This document shows, piece after piece, positions 53,068-60,869 of a DNA stretch of 64,000 nucleotides. Every line of letters starts with the position of its first letter. Positions within the stretch are counted from its first letter, which is position 1. The stretch spans positions 1 to 64,000 of the forward strand of contig JAOHCJ010000001.1 of assembly GCA_028095445.1 (NCBI GenBank), read 5' to 3'. The notes under the pieces were generated by a model. The model did no database searches. It was not told where the DNA came from and saw nothing but the letters and a program-made list of their open reading frames with translations. The position numbers were made by a program, and so were the translations under genes. The DNA is from Candidatus Pelagibacter sp. (GTDB lineage Bacteria > Pseudomonadota > Alphaproteobacteria > Pelagibacterales > Pelagibacteraceae).

Positions 53068-54071
53068 TGAAAAATATTCAAGATAATTTTATTTCGGGAA
53101 TAGGTAATACACCGCTAATTAAACTTAAAGCTGCCTCAGAAATCACTGGTTGTAATATTTATGGTAAAGCCGAGTTCATGAACCCAGGCGGATCCGTTAA
53201 AGATAGAGCTGCACTAGCATTAATAAAAGATGCTGAAAAGAAAAAATTAATCTCAAAAGGAGGAACAATTGTTGAAGGTACAGCGGGTAATACAGGAATA
53301 GGTTTATGTCTTCTTGGAAATTCTCTAGGATACAAAACGATTATAGTAATGAATGATAATCAAACTCAAGAAAAAAAAGACCTTCTTAGAAATATTGGAG
53401 CTGACTTAAGATTAGTTCCTGCAAAACCATATAAAGATGATGCCAATTTTGTAAAAGTTGCAGCAAAACTTGCTGATGAGTTGAGACCATTAAATAACCA
53501 TGGTGTAGTTTGGGCCAATCAGTTTGATAATATTGCAAACGCAAAAGGTCATTATGAAGGAACAGGAAAAGAAATTTGGGATCAAACAGACGGTAAGGTA
53601 GATGGTTTTGTATGTTCATCTGGAACAGGTGGAACAATTTCAGGAGTAAGTAATGCTCTTAAAGAAAAAAATAAAGATATAAAAATATTTCTATCAGACC
53701 CAAAAGGTTCTGCTCTTTATAATTATATTAAGAATGGTGAATTAAAATCTGAAGGTGGATCTATTACTGAGGGGATTGGGTCAAGTAGAATTACCAAGAA
53801 CTTTGAAAATGCTAAAATTGATGACGCCTACTCTATTGATGACCATGAAGCACTTCCTGTGCTTTATGATTTAATTGAAAATGAAGGTTTAAGTCTTGGC
53901 ACAAGTTGTGGAATTAATATTGCTGGCGCAATTAGAATGGGTAAAGAATTAGGTCCTGGAAAAACTATTGTTACAATTCTTTGTGATAAAAGTGAAAAGT
54001 ACGCTACTAAAATGTTTAATAAGAAGTTTTTACAAGAAAAAGGATTACCTTATCCTAATTGGATAAAATAA
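53067..54071 (+). CDS. cysK: Cysteine synthase (O-acetylserine sulfhydrylase)
   Basis: 334 residues. PLP-Lys block FMNPGGSVKDRAALALI at about 40, GNTGIGL, and phosphate loop SSGTGGTIS identify the enzyme. It makes cysteine from O-acetylserine and sulfide. The TAATG overlap with cysE means both are made together. In an organism thought unable to reduce sulfate, its sulfide would come from reduced sulfur such as DMSP or cysteine breakdown. Confidence 0.93.
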   Translation: MKNIQDNFISGIGNTPLIKLKAASEITGCNIYGKAEFMNPGGSVKDRAALALIKDAEKKKLISKGGTIVEGTAGNTGIGLCLLGNSLGYKTIIVMNDNQTQEKKDLLRNIGADLRLVPAKPYKDDANFVKVAAKLADELRPLNNHGVVWANQFDNIANAKGHYEGTGKEIWDQTDGKVDGFVCSSGTGGTISGVSNALKEKNKDIKIFLSDPKGSALYNYIKNGELKSEGGSITEGIGSSRITKNFENAKIDDAYSIDDHEALPVLYDLIENEGLSLGTSCGINIAGAIRMGKELGPGKTIVTILCDKSEKYATKMFNKKFLQEKGLPYPNWIK

Positions 54072-54072
54072 T

Positions 54073-54765
54073 TTATTCAAACTTATGATCAAAATAATGA
54101 TCAAAGTATTTAGATAGCAATTTATCTATTTTATAAAAGTTGGGAACTAGAAATGGTCTTCTTGCATGGATCCTGTCATTCACCCAATATTTTGACCATT
54201 CTTTTGTGGTCTCTACACATTGTTCTGGGAATTTATTCAATTCATATTTTTCTTTAATTTGAAAACAACCATTCATAAATATATCAACATAAGATTGAAC
54301 AATAGGATGGCCTTCACTTGGTTTCTTTAATTTTCCAAGGTTTGCAGAATATACCCAAAAGTTTTTATTTTTTGTTTTAACTTTCTTTCCATAAAAACTT
54401 AAATTCTCTTCTTCTACTTTAACTCTGCAGTAGCCACTTTCTCTTCTATCGGTTTTATCTAAATCTTGTAATGAAACTGGATAATAAACTGCATTAACTT
54501 TTGAATTTTTTTTTTGAATTATAGTTAAAAAAGTAATTTTATATATTCCTCCACTTTGACCCCATGTTCTTTCAAAACCTTCAATCAGTATAGGTTTTAC
54601 AATTAATGCTGATTTATTGGTTCTTGTTCTAGACTCTTTCTCCATCAATGAGCCATATCCAATAATATAGTTCTTGCTACCAGGTTCTGGAATTAAATTA
54701 CATTCTTTTGCATTAACTGGTGACAATGAAATCAAAATGATCAAAATTGCAAACAATCTAATCAT
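54073..54765 (-). CDS. Secreted gamma-glutamylcyclotransferase-like protein
   Basis: 230 residues with a signal peptide (MIRLFAILIILISLSPVNAKEC, cleavage near 19). IIGYGSLMEKESR is the YGSL substrate loop of the GGCT-like/ChaC fold. A later Glu-rich region (RESGYCRVKVEEENL) could hold the catalytic Glu. Such enzymes cyclise gamma-glutamyl groups of glutathione or related peptides. Convergent with cysK. A periplasmic location is unusual for the family. Confidence 0.6.
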   Translation of the reverse strand: MIRLFAILIILISLSPVNAKECNLIPEPGSKNYIIGYGSLMEKESRTRTNKSALIVKPILIEGFERTWGQSGGIYKITFLTIIQKKNSKVNAVYYPVSLQDLDKTDRRESGYCRVKVEEENLSFYGKKVKTKNKNFWVYSANLGKLKKPSEGHPIVQSYVDIFMNGCFQIKEKYELNKFPEQCVETTKEWSKYWVNDRIHARRPFLVPNFYKIDKLLSKYFDHYFDHKFE

Positions 54766-54777
54766 TTAGGAATTTTT

Positions 54778-55209
54778 CTAAGGGTAAATTTTATCTGCTA
54801 ATCCATAACAAAGGATTGCACTAAGTAAAGTTAATATACCTGGCGCTATAACACCTTCTATAGAAGTCTTTTCATTATTGCCGAGTTTACTTATTTTGAT
54901 GCTATAAAATCCAACAATAAATGCTGATAAGTTCTGTAAAAAAACTAAATTAAAAAACGCCCAAGTATTTTCTAGACCTATATCACCATGGATCATTGGT
55001 CTTATAAAAATTATGTATAATGCCATTAACACTGAACCCAAGAACATGGCTCCAAAAAATCTAGTCATTGCAGCTGCTGTGTGGTCAACGCCATATTGAT
55101 CTAAGAAAGATTTAGTAGAAACAATGCATTTATATCCATAAACTGCGTAAGCTAAAAAATGTATAGCAAATACAAATAAATAAAAAAGTCCGTTAAAGTG
55201 TTCAATCAT
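54778..55209 (-). CDS. Four-TM membrane protein, unknown
   Basis: 143 residues with four hydrophobic segments (near 5-26, 50-68, 85-108 and 121-140). No motif beyond RFFGAMFLGSVLMALYIIF. It starts a minus-strand pair with the GGCT-like gene 12 bp downstream. It may be part of the same transcript; function unknown. Confidence 0.6.
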   Translation of the reverse strand: MIEHFNGLFYLFVFAIHFLAYAVYGYKCIVSTKSFLDQYGVDHTAAAMTRFFGAMFLGSVLMALYIIFIRPMIHGDIGLENTWAFFNLVFLQNLSAFIVGFYSIKISKLGNNEKTSIEGVIAPGILTLLSAILCYGLADKIYP

Positions 55210-55293
55210 AAGTTTAGAATCTTAAATCAATATTATAATACTCTATTTTATTTAAAATTAATTAGATTAAAGCGCGCAGTAAAAATAAAATAA

Positions 55294-55318
55294 TTTATAC
55301 AAGAGATAGTTGTATAAA
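55294..55318. promoter_or_regulatory. TTTATACAA inverted repeat upstream of small-protein genes
   Basis: TTTATACAA (55294-55302) and TTGTATAAA (55310-55318) are exact 9-base inverted repeats with a 7-base spacer, about 95 bp before the gene at 55413 and 85 bp before the divergent membrane protein gene. It may be a dimer-binding operator for the divergent promoter region. Confidence 0.5.
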
Positions 55319-55412
55319 ATTTTTGCATAGCTGGTGACAATTAATAACATTATATCTTTATTCAAATTTATGTAGTTTAGAACTGTAATAATTAACAAGT
55401 AAGGTTAAAATT

Positions 55413-55721
55413 ATGAAAGCAATATATACAAGAACAATGAGAGTAAAAGATGACAGTTTAGACAAAGCAATGGAGATTGGTAAAGGTTTGGCTGCTGTTA
55501 GAAAAAAATATTTTCCTAACCATGAAGTCTATTTTTCTTTTCAAATGGGTGGAGATCCAAGAACTATAAGAGAAACTTTAATTGGAACTATGTTTGAGGG
55601 TGACGGTTCTGATGAAAATATGTCAGCTGATCCTGAGTATCAAAAACTTCAAAAACAATTAAAAGATGTTGCAATAGAAGGAACTATTGAAGATGAAATT
55701 AGGCCAATCTTTAGTGAATAA
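55413..55721 (+). CDS. Small conserved protein, possible dimeric alpha-beta barrel
   Basis: 102 residues without signal peptide. The pattern KAIYTRTMRVKDDSLDKAMEI then HEVYFSFQMGGDPRTI suggests a NIPSNAP-like dimeric alpha-beta barrel, but this is weak. AGTAAGG sits before the ATG. It is the first of a series of short same-strand genes (55413-57647) with tight spacing. Confidence 0.55.
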   Translation: MKAIYTRTMRVKDDSLDKAMEIGKGLAAVRKKYFPNHEVYFSFQMGGDPRTIRETLIGTMFEGDGSDENMSADPEYQKLQKQLKDVAIEGTIEDEIRPIFSE

Positions 55722-55728
55722 TAAAATA

Positions 55729-56097
55729 ATGAAAAAGATAATATTAACTCTAATTATAAGTTTAGTATCAACTGTATCATTTGCTGAAATGAGTAACGCT
55801 AATAAATCCAAAGCTTGGGATTGTAGCGGAATCTATATGGCTAATTATTTTTTGCCCCCAGGTGAAACGTTTGAATACAGCATGAAGGAAAAATCTATGT
55901 CTTCAGTTAAGGTTTTAAAAGAATATGCCCTTGAAACTGGTATTCCTGAAAAAGATTGGGATCAGGGAGTTAATAAGGCAGTAGATAAATATTATGGGTC
56001 TAAGTATGACAAAACAAAAACTGATGAGTGCCATACTTTTTTAGAAGGACTTATTCCTAACGGTAAAGAACGAGTAAACAAAGTAGTATTATATTAA
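55729..56097 (+). CDS. Small secreted protein with conserved Cys pair
   Basis: From the ATG at 55729 the product is 122 residues, with a signal peptide (MKKIILTLIISLVSTVSFAEM, cleavage near 19). Cys residues occur in WDCSGIYMAN and TDECHTFLEG and could form a disulfide. It is otherwise helical. An earlier in-frame ATG would spoil the signal peptide. Function unknown. Confidence 0.65.
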   Translation: MKKIILTLIISLVSTVSFAEMSNANKSKAWDCSGIYMANYFLPPGETFEYSMKEKSMSSVKVLKEYALETGIPEKDWDQGVNKAVDKYYGSKYDKTKTDECHTFLEGLIPNGKERVNKVVLY

Positions 56098-56117
56098 TAA
56101 CAAACGAAAGAGGAAAA

Positions 56118-56408
56118 ATGATAGTAAAAATAGAAGGACCAATTGAAACTTTTGCTAAATGGAAAGCAATGGTTCACAGTAATGCAGAAAAAATCAAAAA
56201 ATATGGAATGACATTTCTTTATGCAGGGTCTGAAAAAGGTGATGGAACTAAAATCACTGCAATAATTAGATTTGATACCATGGAAGGTCTTGAAGGTTTT
56301 AAGGCTGATGATGAGCTTCATAAAGAAAGAGCAGCTGCTGGGGTAGATTTAGCCAATTCAGTTACAACACCAATGGGAGATGATCTCCTAGAACAATACA
56401 AAGGATAA
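56118..56408 (+). CDS. Small protein of the dimeric alpha-beta barrel type
   Basis: 96 residues. Short beta strand MIVKIEGPIETFAKWKAMVH, then helical EKIKKYGMTFLYAGSEKGD and FDTMEGLEGFKADDELHKERA. The layout recalls DUF3764/antibiotic-biosynthesis monooxygenase-like domains. AGAGGAAAA is a clear Shine-Dalgarno. It is followed 3 bp later by an NTF2-like gene, so the two probably work together. Confidence 0.6.
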   Translation: MIVKIEGPIETFAKWKAMVHSNAEKIKKYGMTFLYAGSEKGDGTKITAIIRFDTMEGLEGFKADDELHKERAAAGVDLANSVTTPMGDDLLEQYKG

Positions 56409-56411
56409 ACC

Positions 56412-56732
56412 ATGTCGATATTAGCAAAATATAATGCTGCAATGAAAGCTAAAGACGAAGCTGCAATGAATGAAATTTTACATGATGATTATAAGTTTAC
56501 TATGCATGCATCAGGTAATGTTTTAGGAAAAGCTGATGTAATTAAATGGGCAATGAGTGGTGACATTAAAAGAGATAAAATAAGAGTTCTTTTTGAAAAT
56601 GATGAAATTGGAGTTGAGCACGCATTTGTTGCATTTAATGATGGTAATACTGAAGCTGTAATGGCTGTATTTAAATATCAAGATGGAAAAATGATTTCAC
56701 TTGAAACAGGTGCAACAAAAATACCTAAATAA
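56412..56732 (+). CDS. NTF2-like/SnoaL-type small protein
   Basis: 106 residues. YNAAMKAKDEAAMNEILHDDYKFTMHASGNVLGKADVIKWA is the typical opening of the nuclear-transport-factor-2-like fold, closed by a beta strand AVMAVFKYQDGKMISLETGATKIP. Enzymatic and binding members exist; no catalytic residue is clear. It begins 3 bp after the preceding small gene. Confidence 0.7.
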   Translation: MSILAKYNAAMKAKDEAAMNEILHDDYKFTMHASGNVLGKADVIKWAMSGDIKRDKIRVLFENDEIGVEHAFVAFNDGNTEAVMAVFKYQDGKMISLETGATKIPK

Positions 56733-56831
56733 CTAGTTGGGTCATTTTGCACATGCAAAGTGACAATATTGGTTATATCAAAAACTTATCATTTTTCTAT
56801 TGTTTGGTTAATCAATCAAACAAAGGAAAAT

Positions 56832-57038
56832 ATGAAAAAAATAGTAATAACATTATTCTTAGTACTTTTCACAAGTTCAGTTTATGCAGGTTCTTGCCCA
56901 ATGATGGCTAAAAGCTTAGATGATAAAATTGCTGAAGCTCAAACTCTAAGAGATCAAGGTATGGCAGCACATGATGCTGGTGATCATGCAAAATCAGAAG
57001 AGCTTTTAGGCAAAGCTATGATGCTTTTTAAAAGTTAA
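56832..57038 (+). CDS. 68-aa secreted helical protein
   Basis: From the ATG at 56832 (AAAGGAAA upstream) the product is 68 residues with a signal peptide (MKKIVITLFLVLFTSSVYAG, cleavage near 18). The mature part has one Cys (SCPMMAK) and an amphipathic helix-turn-helix of the TPR kind (AEAQTLRDQGMAAHDAGDHAKSEELLGKAM). An earlier in-frame start at 56760 is not needed. Confidence 0.65.
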   Translation: MKKIVITLFLVLFTSSVYAGSCPMMAKSLDDKIAEAQTLRDQGMAAHDAGDHAKSEELLGKAMMLFKS

Positions 57039-57083
57039 TAAATAATTATATATATTTAGCGAGATTTCATTTAATGTTATCAA

Positions 57084-57416
57084 ATGAGTCTCGCTACTTC
57101 ATATGGATTTCTACTCCTAGCAGTTATTCTTGGAGTAACTTCAAATAGTTTCGCAAAAAGTGCTGAAGGGTTCACGCTTCTATTTCCAAGTATTATTACA
57201 GGTATAACAATCGTTGCATGTATGTATGCGCTCTCAATGGTCATGAAAAATATTCCAATGGGAATTACTTATGCTTCATTTGCAGGTTTGACAATTATTT
57301 CAACTGTAGTTGTTGGTGTTATTAGATTTAATCAAATGCCAAATCTTTACACAATGATTGGTTTAGGTTTAATTATAATAGGTGTGTTAATGGTTAACTT
57401 GCTTGGAAATAATTAA
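57084..57416 (+). CDS. SMR (EmrE-like) family protein lacking the essential membrane Glu
   Basis: 110 residues, four TM segments, the EmrE size. The pattern AKSAEGFTLLFPS aligns with EmrE LMKFSEGFTRLWPS. With that alignment the drug/proton-binding Glu 14 of EmrE falls on Gly 17, and Trp 63 on a Phe. The protein therefore cannot use the usual proton-coupling residue. It may be a non-transporting partner or have another substrate. It is followed 3 bp later by a DUF2798 gene. Confidence 0.75.
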   Translation: MSLATSYGFLLLAVILGVTSNSFAKSAEGFTLLFPSIITGITIVACMYALSMVMKNIPMGITYASFAGLTIISTVVVGVIRFNQMPNLYTMIGLGLIIIGVLMVNLLGNN

Positions 57417-57419
57417 ACA

Positions 57420-57647
57420 ATGATTAAAAAAAAATATTCTCAACCTCTTTTTATGATCTTCATGTCTTTTGGAATGAGTTTGATTATTGGTGGAGTTGTA
57501 ACTCTAGTTCACACTGGTTTTAGTGAGGGTTTTTTTGATAGATTGTTAGAAGCTTTTATTTATTCATTTCCAATAGCTGTAATTGCAGCTTTTACGATGG
57601 CTCCAATTATGAGACCTCTAGTAAATAAAATAGCTTCTAAAGATTAA
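57420..57647 (+). CDS. DUF2798 family membrane protein
   Basis: 75 residues, two hydrophobic segments with SQPLFMIFMSFGMSLIIGGVVTLVHTG and SFPIAVIAAFTMAPIMRPLVNKIA. This matches DUF2798, a two-TM family of unknown role often near transporters. It starts 3 bp after the SMR-like gene. Confidence 0.8.
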   Translation: MIKKKYSQPLFMIFMSFGMSLIIGGVVTLVHTGFSEGFFDRLLEAFIYSFPIAVIAAFTMAPIMRPLVNKIASKD

Positions 57648-57736
57648 GTAAAAAATATTGAGGAAGAGTTTATTAAATTATCGAGACTCTATTCTTAAGT
57701 CAGGTTGTATTCAATAAATATATTTAAATAAATATT

Positions 57737-57765
57737 TTGAGTGAAGCTTTTTAAAATGTTATAAT
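57737..57765 (+). promoter_or_regulatory. Near-consensus sigma-70 promoter
   Basis: TTGAGT at 57737-57742, a 17-base spacer, and TATAAT at 57760-57765. It points to the right, with a start site expected near 57772-57775, and precedes a perfect Shine-Dalgarno at 57778. It is one of the strongest promoter matches I noticed in the window, and no ordinary gene lies downstream on that strand. Confidence 0.7.
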
Positions 57766-57771
57766 AAATAT

Positions 57772-57941
57772 ATCAACAAAGGAGGTGCGATTATGAATTT
57801 ATCACCACCTGACACATAACTGGTGTGATTTAGTAATCAAAGTTAAGAAAAACAAAAACATAACAATCCATTATTATGGATTTTGCGTAAATCGCTAAAT
57901 TATAGGGGAACTCTTTTGGAGTTTCCGAAAGGGTGTCCCCC
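57772..57941 (+). ncRNA. Candidate small structured transcript with an 8-codon ORF
   Basis: After the promoter, AAAGGAGGTG (57778-57787, a full match to the 16S 3' end) precedes ATG at 57793 and a 9-codon frame (MNLSPPDT, stop 57817-57819). Segment 57801-57809 can pair with 57822-57829 or, in part, 57806-57810 with the Shine-Dalgarno. Further stems are AATCCAT/ATGGATT (57865-57882) and a branched GC-rich structure at 57905-57940. It fills the gap between two genes. A regulatory leader or an independent sRNA is possible. Confidence 0.4.
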
Positions 57942-58286
57942 TTAGAGGTTATCTGGTAATACGTGAGAACCATCATCTTTCAAAGAAATTTCAAACTCTT
58001 CAACAACATTAGATAAATCAAGTGCTGAATACAAATGAGGAAACATATTTCCATCTGATGCTTGCTCCCAAAGTAAATGATCAAGTTTTAGAGTATCTAC
58101 TTTTAGCAAGATTAAGTCTTTTTGATTTAAATAATATTTGTTTAAAGTTCCTTCAACTTGTTCCTCTCCAGAAAAATGAATAAAGCCATCCTCTAAATCT
58201 TTTTTAGAGCCTATAAATTGATTTTTATTTTTTGAATCTTCTAGTTCTTTTTTGGAGCAGATTTTATATATAAATTTAAAGTTCAT
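57942..58286 (-). CDS. DUF952 family protein
   Basis: 114 residues. IYKICSKKELEDSKNKNQF, DGFIHFSGEEQVEGTLNKYY and LILLKVDTLKLDHLLWE are the usual DUF952 blocks, a small family of unknown role, recurrently near DUF924 genes. Its start lies 6 bp after the DUF924 stop, same strand. Confidence 0.88.
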   Translation of the reverse strand: MNFKFIYKICSKKELEDSKNKNQFIGSKKDLEDGFIHFSGEEQVEGTLNKYYLNQKDLILLKVDTLKLDHLLWEQASDGNMFPHLYSALDLSNVVEEFEISLKDDGSHVLPDNL

Positions 58287-58292
58287 TAAAAT

Positions 58293-58862
58293 TTACCAAG
58301 ATGAATTTGGCCCTTTAAGAAATTCAATTTCTTCACTAGTAGACTCTCTTCCTAGTACTTCATTTCTGTGAGGATATCTGTGAAATCTTTTAATAGCTAA
58401 AGTATGGTCTTTCCAAAATTTTTTAATTTCTACAAGCCCACTATGGTCTTTTAAATATTTATTTAACAGATAATAAGCCATATCATGATCTGTTATTTCT
58501 TCACTGTGAATAAGAGGTAATATCATAAAAAATCTTTGACTTTCATCCATCTTATCTAAAAAACCAGCGTACACTGCATCGTTTACAATTAATCTTGTTT
58601 TATGATCTTGTTCAAAAGCTTTTTTATCATCTCTGAAAATATTTCTTGAGAATTGATCGAACAAGATAACTAAAGCTAAACATCCCAATGCACTATCTTG
58701 CCAATCGTCATATTCATTCCTGCTCGCCAATTCATAATCTTTTAAAAATTTGTCTTTAATTAACAAGTCGAAATCTTTATGTTTTTGAAATCTTTTTTTA
58801 GGAGGTGTTTCTTTAAACCAAAAGTCTAAAATATTTTGAGCTTTTTCAGGTAATTTTTCCAT
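58293..58862 (-). CDS. DUF924 family protein
   Basis: 189 residues. ILDFWFKETPPKKRF, LVILFDQFSRNIFRDD, MFILPLIHSEEITDHD-like and FHRYPHRNEVLGRESTSEEIEFLK are family signatures. The protein is all-helical and cytosolic, of unknown biochemical role. It abuts the IMPase-like gene with no gap, so the three minus-strand genes form an operon. Confidence 0.92.
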   Translation of the reverse strand: MEKLPEKAQNILDFWFKETPPKKRFQKHKDFDLLIKDKFLKDYELASRNEYDDWQDSALGCLALVILFDQFSRNIFRDDKKAFEQDHKTRLIVNDAVYAGFLDKMDESQRFFMILPLIHSEEITDHDMAYYLLNKYLKDHSGLVEIKKFWKDHTLAIKRFHRYPHRNEVLGRESTSEEIEFLKGPNSSW

Positions 58863-59669
58863 CTACTTTGAAACTGGTTTTAAAAGTTTGAGCATTTTAT
58901 TGTGAATAGATTTATTTGCTGAAACCAAAATACTTCCAGCTTTAGTAGCATCTTTGTTGTTCCAAGTTGTAACTACTCCGCCTGCAGCTTTTATAATAGG
59001 TATAAGTGGATGAATGTCCCAAATTTTATTTGTTCCTTGAAAAACTACATCAATTTTTCCTTCACAAAGATGAGAGTAACTTAAAGCATCGTTGCATGGA
59101 AATTGCATTAATTTTAATACTTTCGGAATTTTCATTTGTTGTTTAACAGTAATAGCTCCATGAAATGCACCTGAAACTTTTATCTGACTGAAAGATATAT
59201 TTTTAGAAACTGAGATTTTTCTTTTTTTTCCATTTTCATAAACATAGGATTTTTTATCATTAAAATTTAAATAGTATTTCTTTAAAATTGGAAAATTCGC
59301 TAAACCTAGAACTGGATTACCTTTAAAATTCAAAGAAATCAAATTACTCCAAGTTGGATTTCCAATTACATATGATCTAGTCCCATCAATTGGATCTATA
59401 ATCCATGTGAAATCACTAAAGGACTTTTTGTGACCAAATTCTTCCCCTATAACTTGATGATTAGGAAATTTTTTTTTGATTTTAGACCTAATAAATCTTT
59501 CAAAAGCTTTATCTGACGTTGTTACAGGATCATATCCTTTACCCTTCATTTTATTAGAAACTTTAAAAGTCTTATTTAGTTTTGAATAATAAAACTTGGT
59601 TAAATCTTTAGCTAATATATTTAGAAAATTAGCATATAACACATATTCTTTTGATTTTAATAAACTCAT
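58863..59669 (-). CDS. Inositol monophosphatase superfamily phosphatase (HisN-like)
   Basis: 268 residues. GEEFGHK and IDPIDGTRSYVIGNPTW supply the metal site; the last motif is KIWDIHPLIPIIKAAGGVV instead of the usual EWDxAA. Such proteins include histidinol-phosphate phosphatase HisN and inositol monophosphatase. The pattern of the C-terminal motif fits HisN, common in alphaproteobacteria, better than CysQ. The second IMPase-like protein of the window, distinct from cysQ. Confidence 0.8.
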   Translation of the reverse strand: MSLLKSKEYVLYANFLNILAKDLTKFYYSKLNKTFKVSNKMKGKGYDPVTTSDKAFERFIRSKIKKKFPNHQVIGEEFGHKKSFSDFTWIIDPIDGTRSYVIGNPTWSNLISLNFKGNPVLGLANFPILKKYYLNFNDKKSYVYENGKKRKISVSKNISFSQIKVSGAFHGAITVKQQMKIPKVLKLMQFPCNDALSYSHLCEGKIDVVFQGTNKIWDIHPLIPIIKAAGGVVTTWNNKDATKAGSILVSANKSIHNKMLKLLKPVSK

Positions 59670-59740
59670 TTAGAAAACTCTTACTATTTAATTTATGTTG
59701 ATTAAAGCTAAATTTTTAATAATTCTCCTAATAAAGAAAT

Positions 59741-60337
59741 TTAAAGATCTAAATGCATCCAACCAGTAATTATATATTTTGACCCTGTATTTACTATTTC
59801 CCCAGTATGTGCATGTGTCCAATCTGCAGGCCATATTAAAGTTTTACCTGTCGCAGGTTTAATTTTTAAATTGTAGAATTCAAAATTTGTATTACCACCA
59901 TTGTCAACATCATTTAAGTATGTCATCCAAGCAAAAATCCTATGAAGAGAGCTAATATTTGTTTTTTCTGAATGAAGTTTACCAAAATGTCCTCCTTGAG
60001 AATACTTCTGAACATTGAATGACCCAATGTGGATTTTATTAAAAATTGTTTTTATAAATGGCCATTGTTTTTGATAATCTAAATAACTTTCATTGAGTAA
60101 CTCAAAATATGCTTTAAACACTGAATATTTTTCATTTTCCAGATCTAAAGGATTTATACCAATATCTATACATTTTTTTTCATCTGGTTTAAATCCTTTT
60201 GAAGTCAAACCTTGTTTTTGAAGTGATTTATTTTCTTCAAAAAAATTTACAATCTCATTAAAAATTTTTTTATCCTCAAAGTTCCAACAACCAATAAAAT
60301 TTGGTGACTTATTTGTTAATATATCTAATCTTTTCAT
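59741..60337 (-). CDS. 2-oxoglutarate/Fe(II)-dependent oxygenase (prolyl 4-hydroxylase-like)
   Basis: 198 residues. The metal triad is H in KLHSEK with an acidic residue two later, and H in THAHTGEI; GSKYIITGW supplies the 2OG-binding basic residue. YLNDVDNGGNTNFEFY matches the P4Hc double-stranded helix. It hydroxylates a protein or small substrate using O2. It overlaps the TPR gene by 29 bp, so the two are made together; TPR-oxygenase pairs often modify peptides. Confidence 0.78.
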   Translation of the reverse strand: MKRLDILTNKSPNFIGCWNFEDKKIFNEIVNFFEENKSLQKQGLTSKGFKPDEKKCIDIGINPLDLENEKYSVFKAYFELLNESYLDYQKQWPFIKTIFNKIHIGSFNVQKYSQGGHFGKLHSEKTNISSLHRIFAWMTYLNDVDNGGNTNFEFYNLKIKPATGKTLIWPADWTHAHTGEIVNTGSKYIITGWMHLDL

Positions 60338-60869
60338 CTTGAAATACTATAAAACCTGATCCTTTTCGTAAGTACTCTAATCCTTCCTTATGTTTGTTTA
60401 ATGCAATTAGGCTTCTTCCAAATATTCTGTTTAAAAATTTGTTATTAGGAGTTTTATTAATAACATTTTTTAAAAAATTGTATATTTCTTTATGTATTCC
60501 CAATAAATTTAAGCAATCCACATAAAATTCTATAACTATTAATTGATCTTTTTTTATATCTAATGATTTTTTATAAAAATTTTTAGCTAACGAATAATCG
60601 TTAACATGAAAATACAAATGAGCAATGTTATTTAATAAATCAATATTTTTTTTATCAAGGTTGCTTGCTTTTATGTAATAATCAATTGCTTCATTGAAAT
60701 TACCAATTACTTGATAAATGCTAGCTAGTTTTAGAAAAATGATTTGAGTATTTGGGTTACTTTCAAGTAACTTTTTATATTCTTCTATCGCATTTTGATA
60801 TTTTTTCTCTAAAAATAATTTGTCACATTTTAATAGCTCATGTTTAAAATTTTCTTCAGACTTTTTCAT
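60309..60869 (-). CDS. TPR repeat protein
   Basis: 186 residues with at least four tetratricopeptide-like repeats (for example YQNAIEEYKKLLESNPNTQIIFLKLASIYQ and FNEAIDYYIKASNLDKKNIDLLNNIAHLY). It would be a scaffold for protein interactions. It overlaps the 2OG oxygenase gene by 29 bp and the azoreductase gene by 14 bp. It may recruit the oxygenase's substrate. Confidence 0.85.
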   Translation of the reverse strand: MKKSEENFKHELLKCDKLFLEKKYQNAIEEYKKLLESNPNTQIIFLKLASIYQVIGNFNEAIDYYIKASNLDKKNIDLLNNIAHLYFHVNDYSLAKNFYKKSLDIKKDQLIVIEFYVDCLNLLGIHKEIYNFLKNVINKTPNNKFLNRIFGRSLIALNKHKEGLEYLRKGSGFIVFQDEKIRYINK

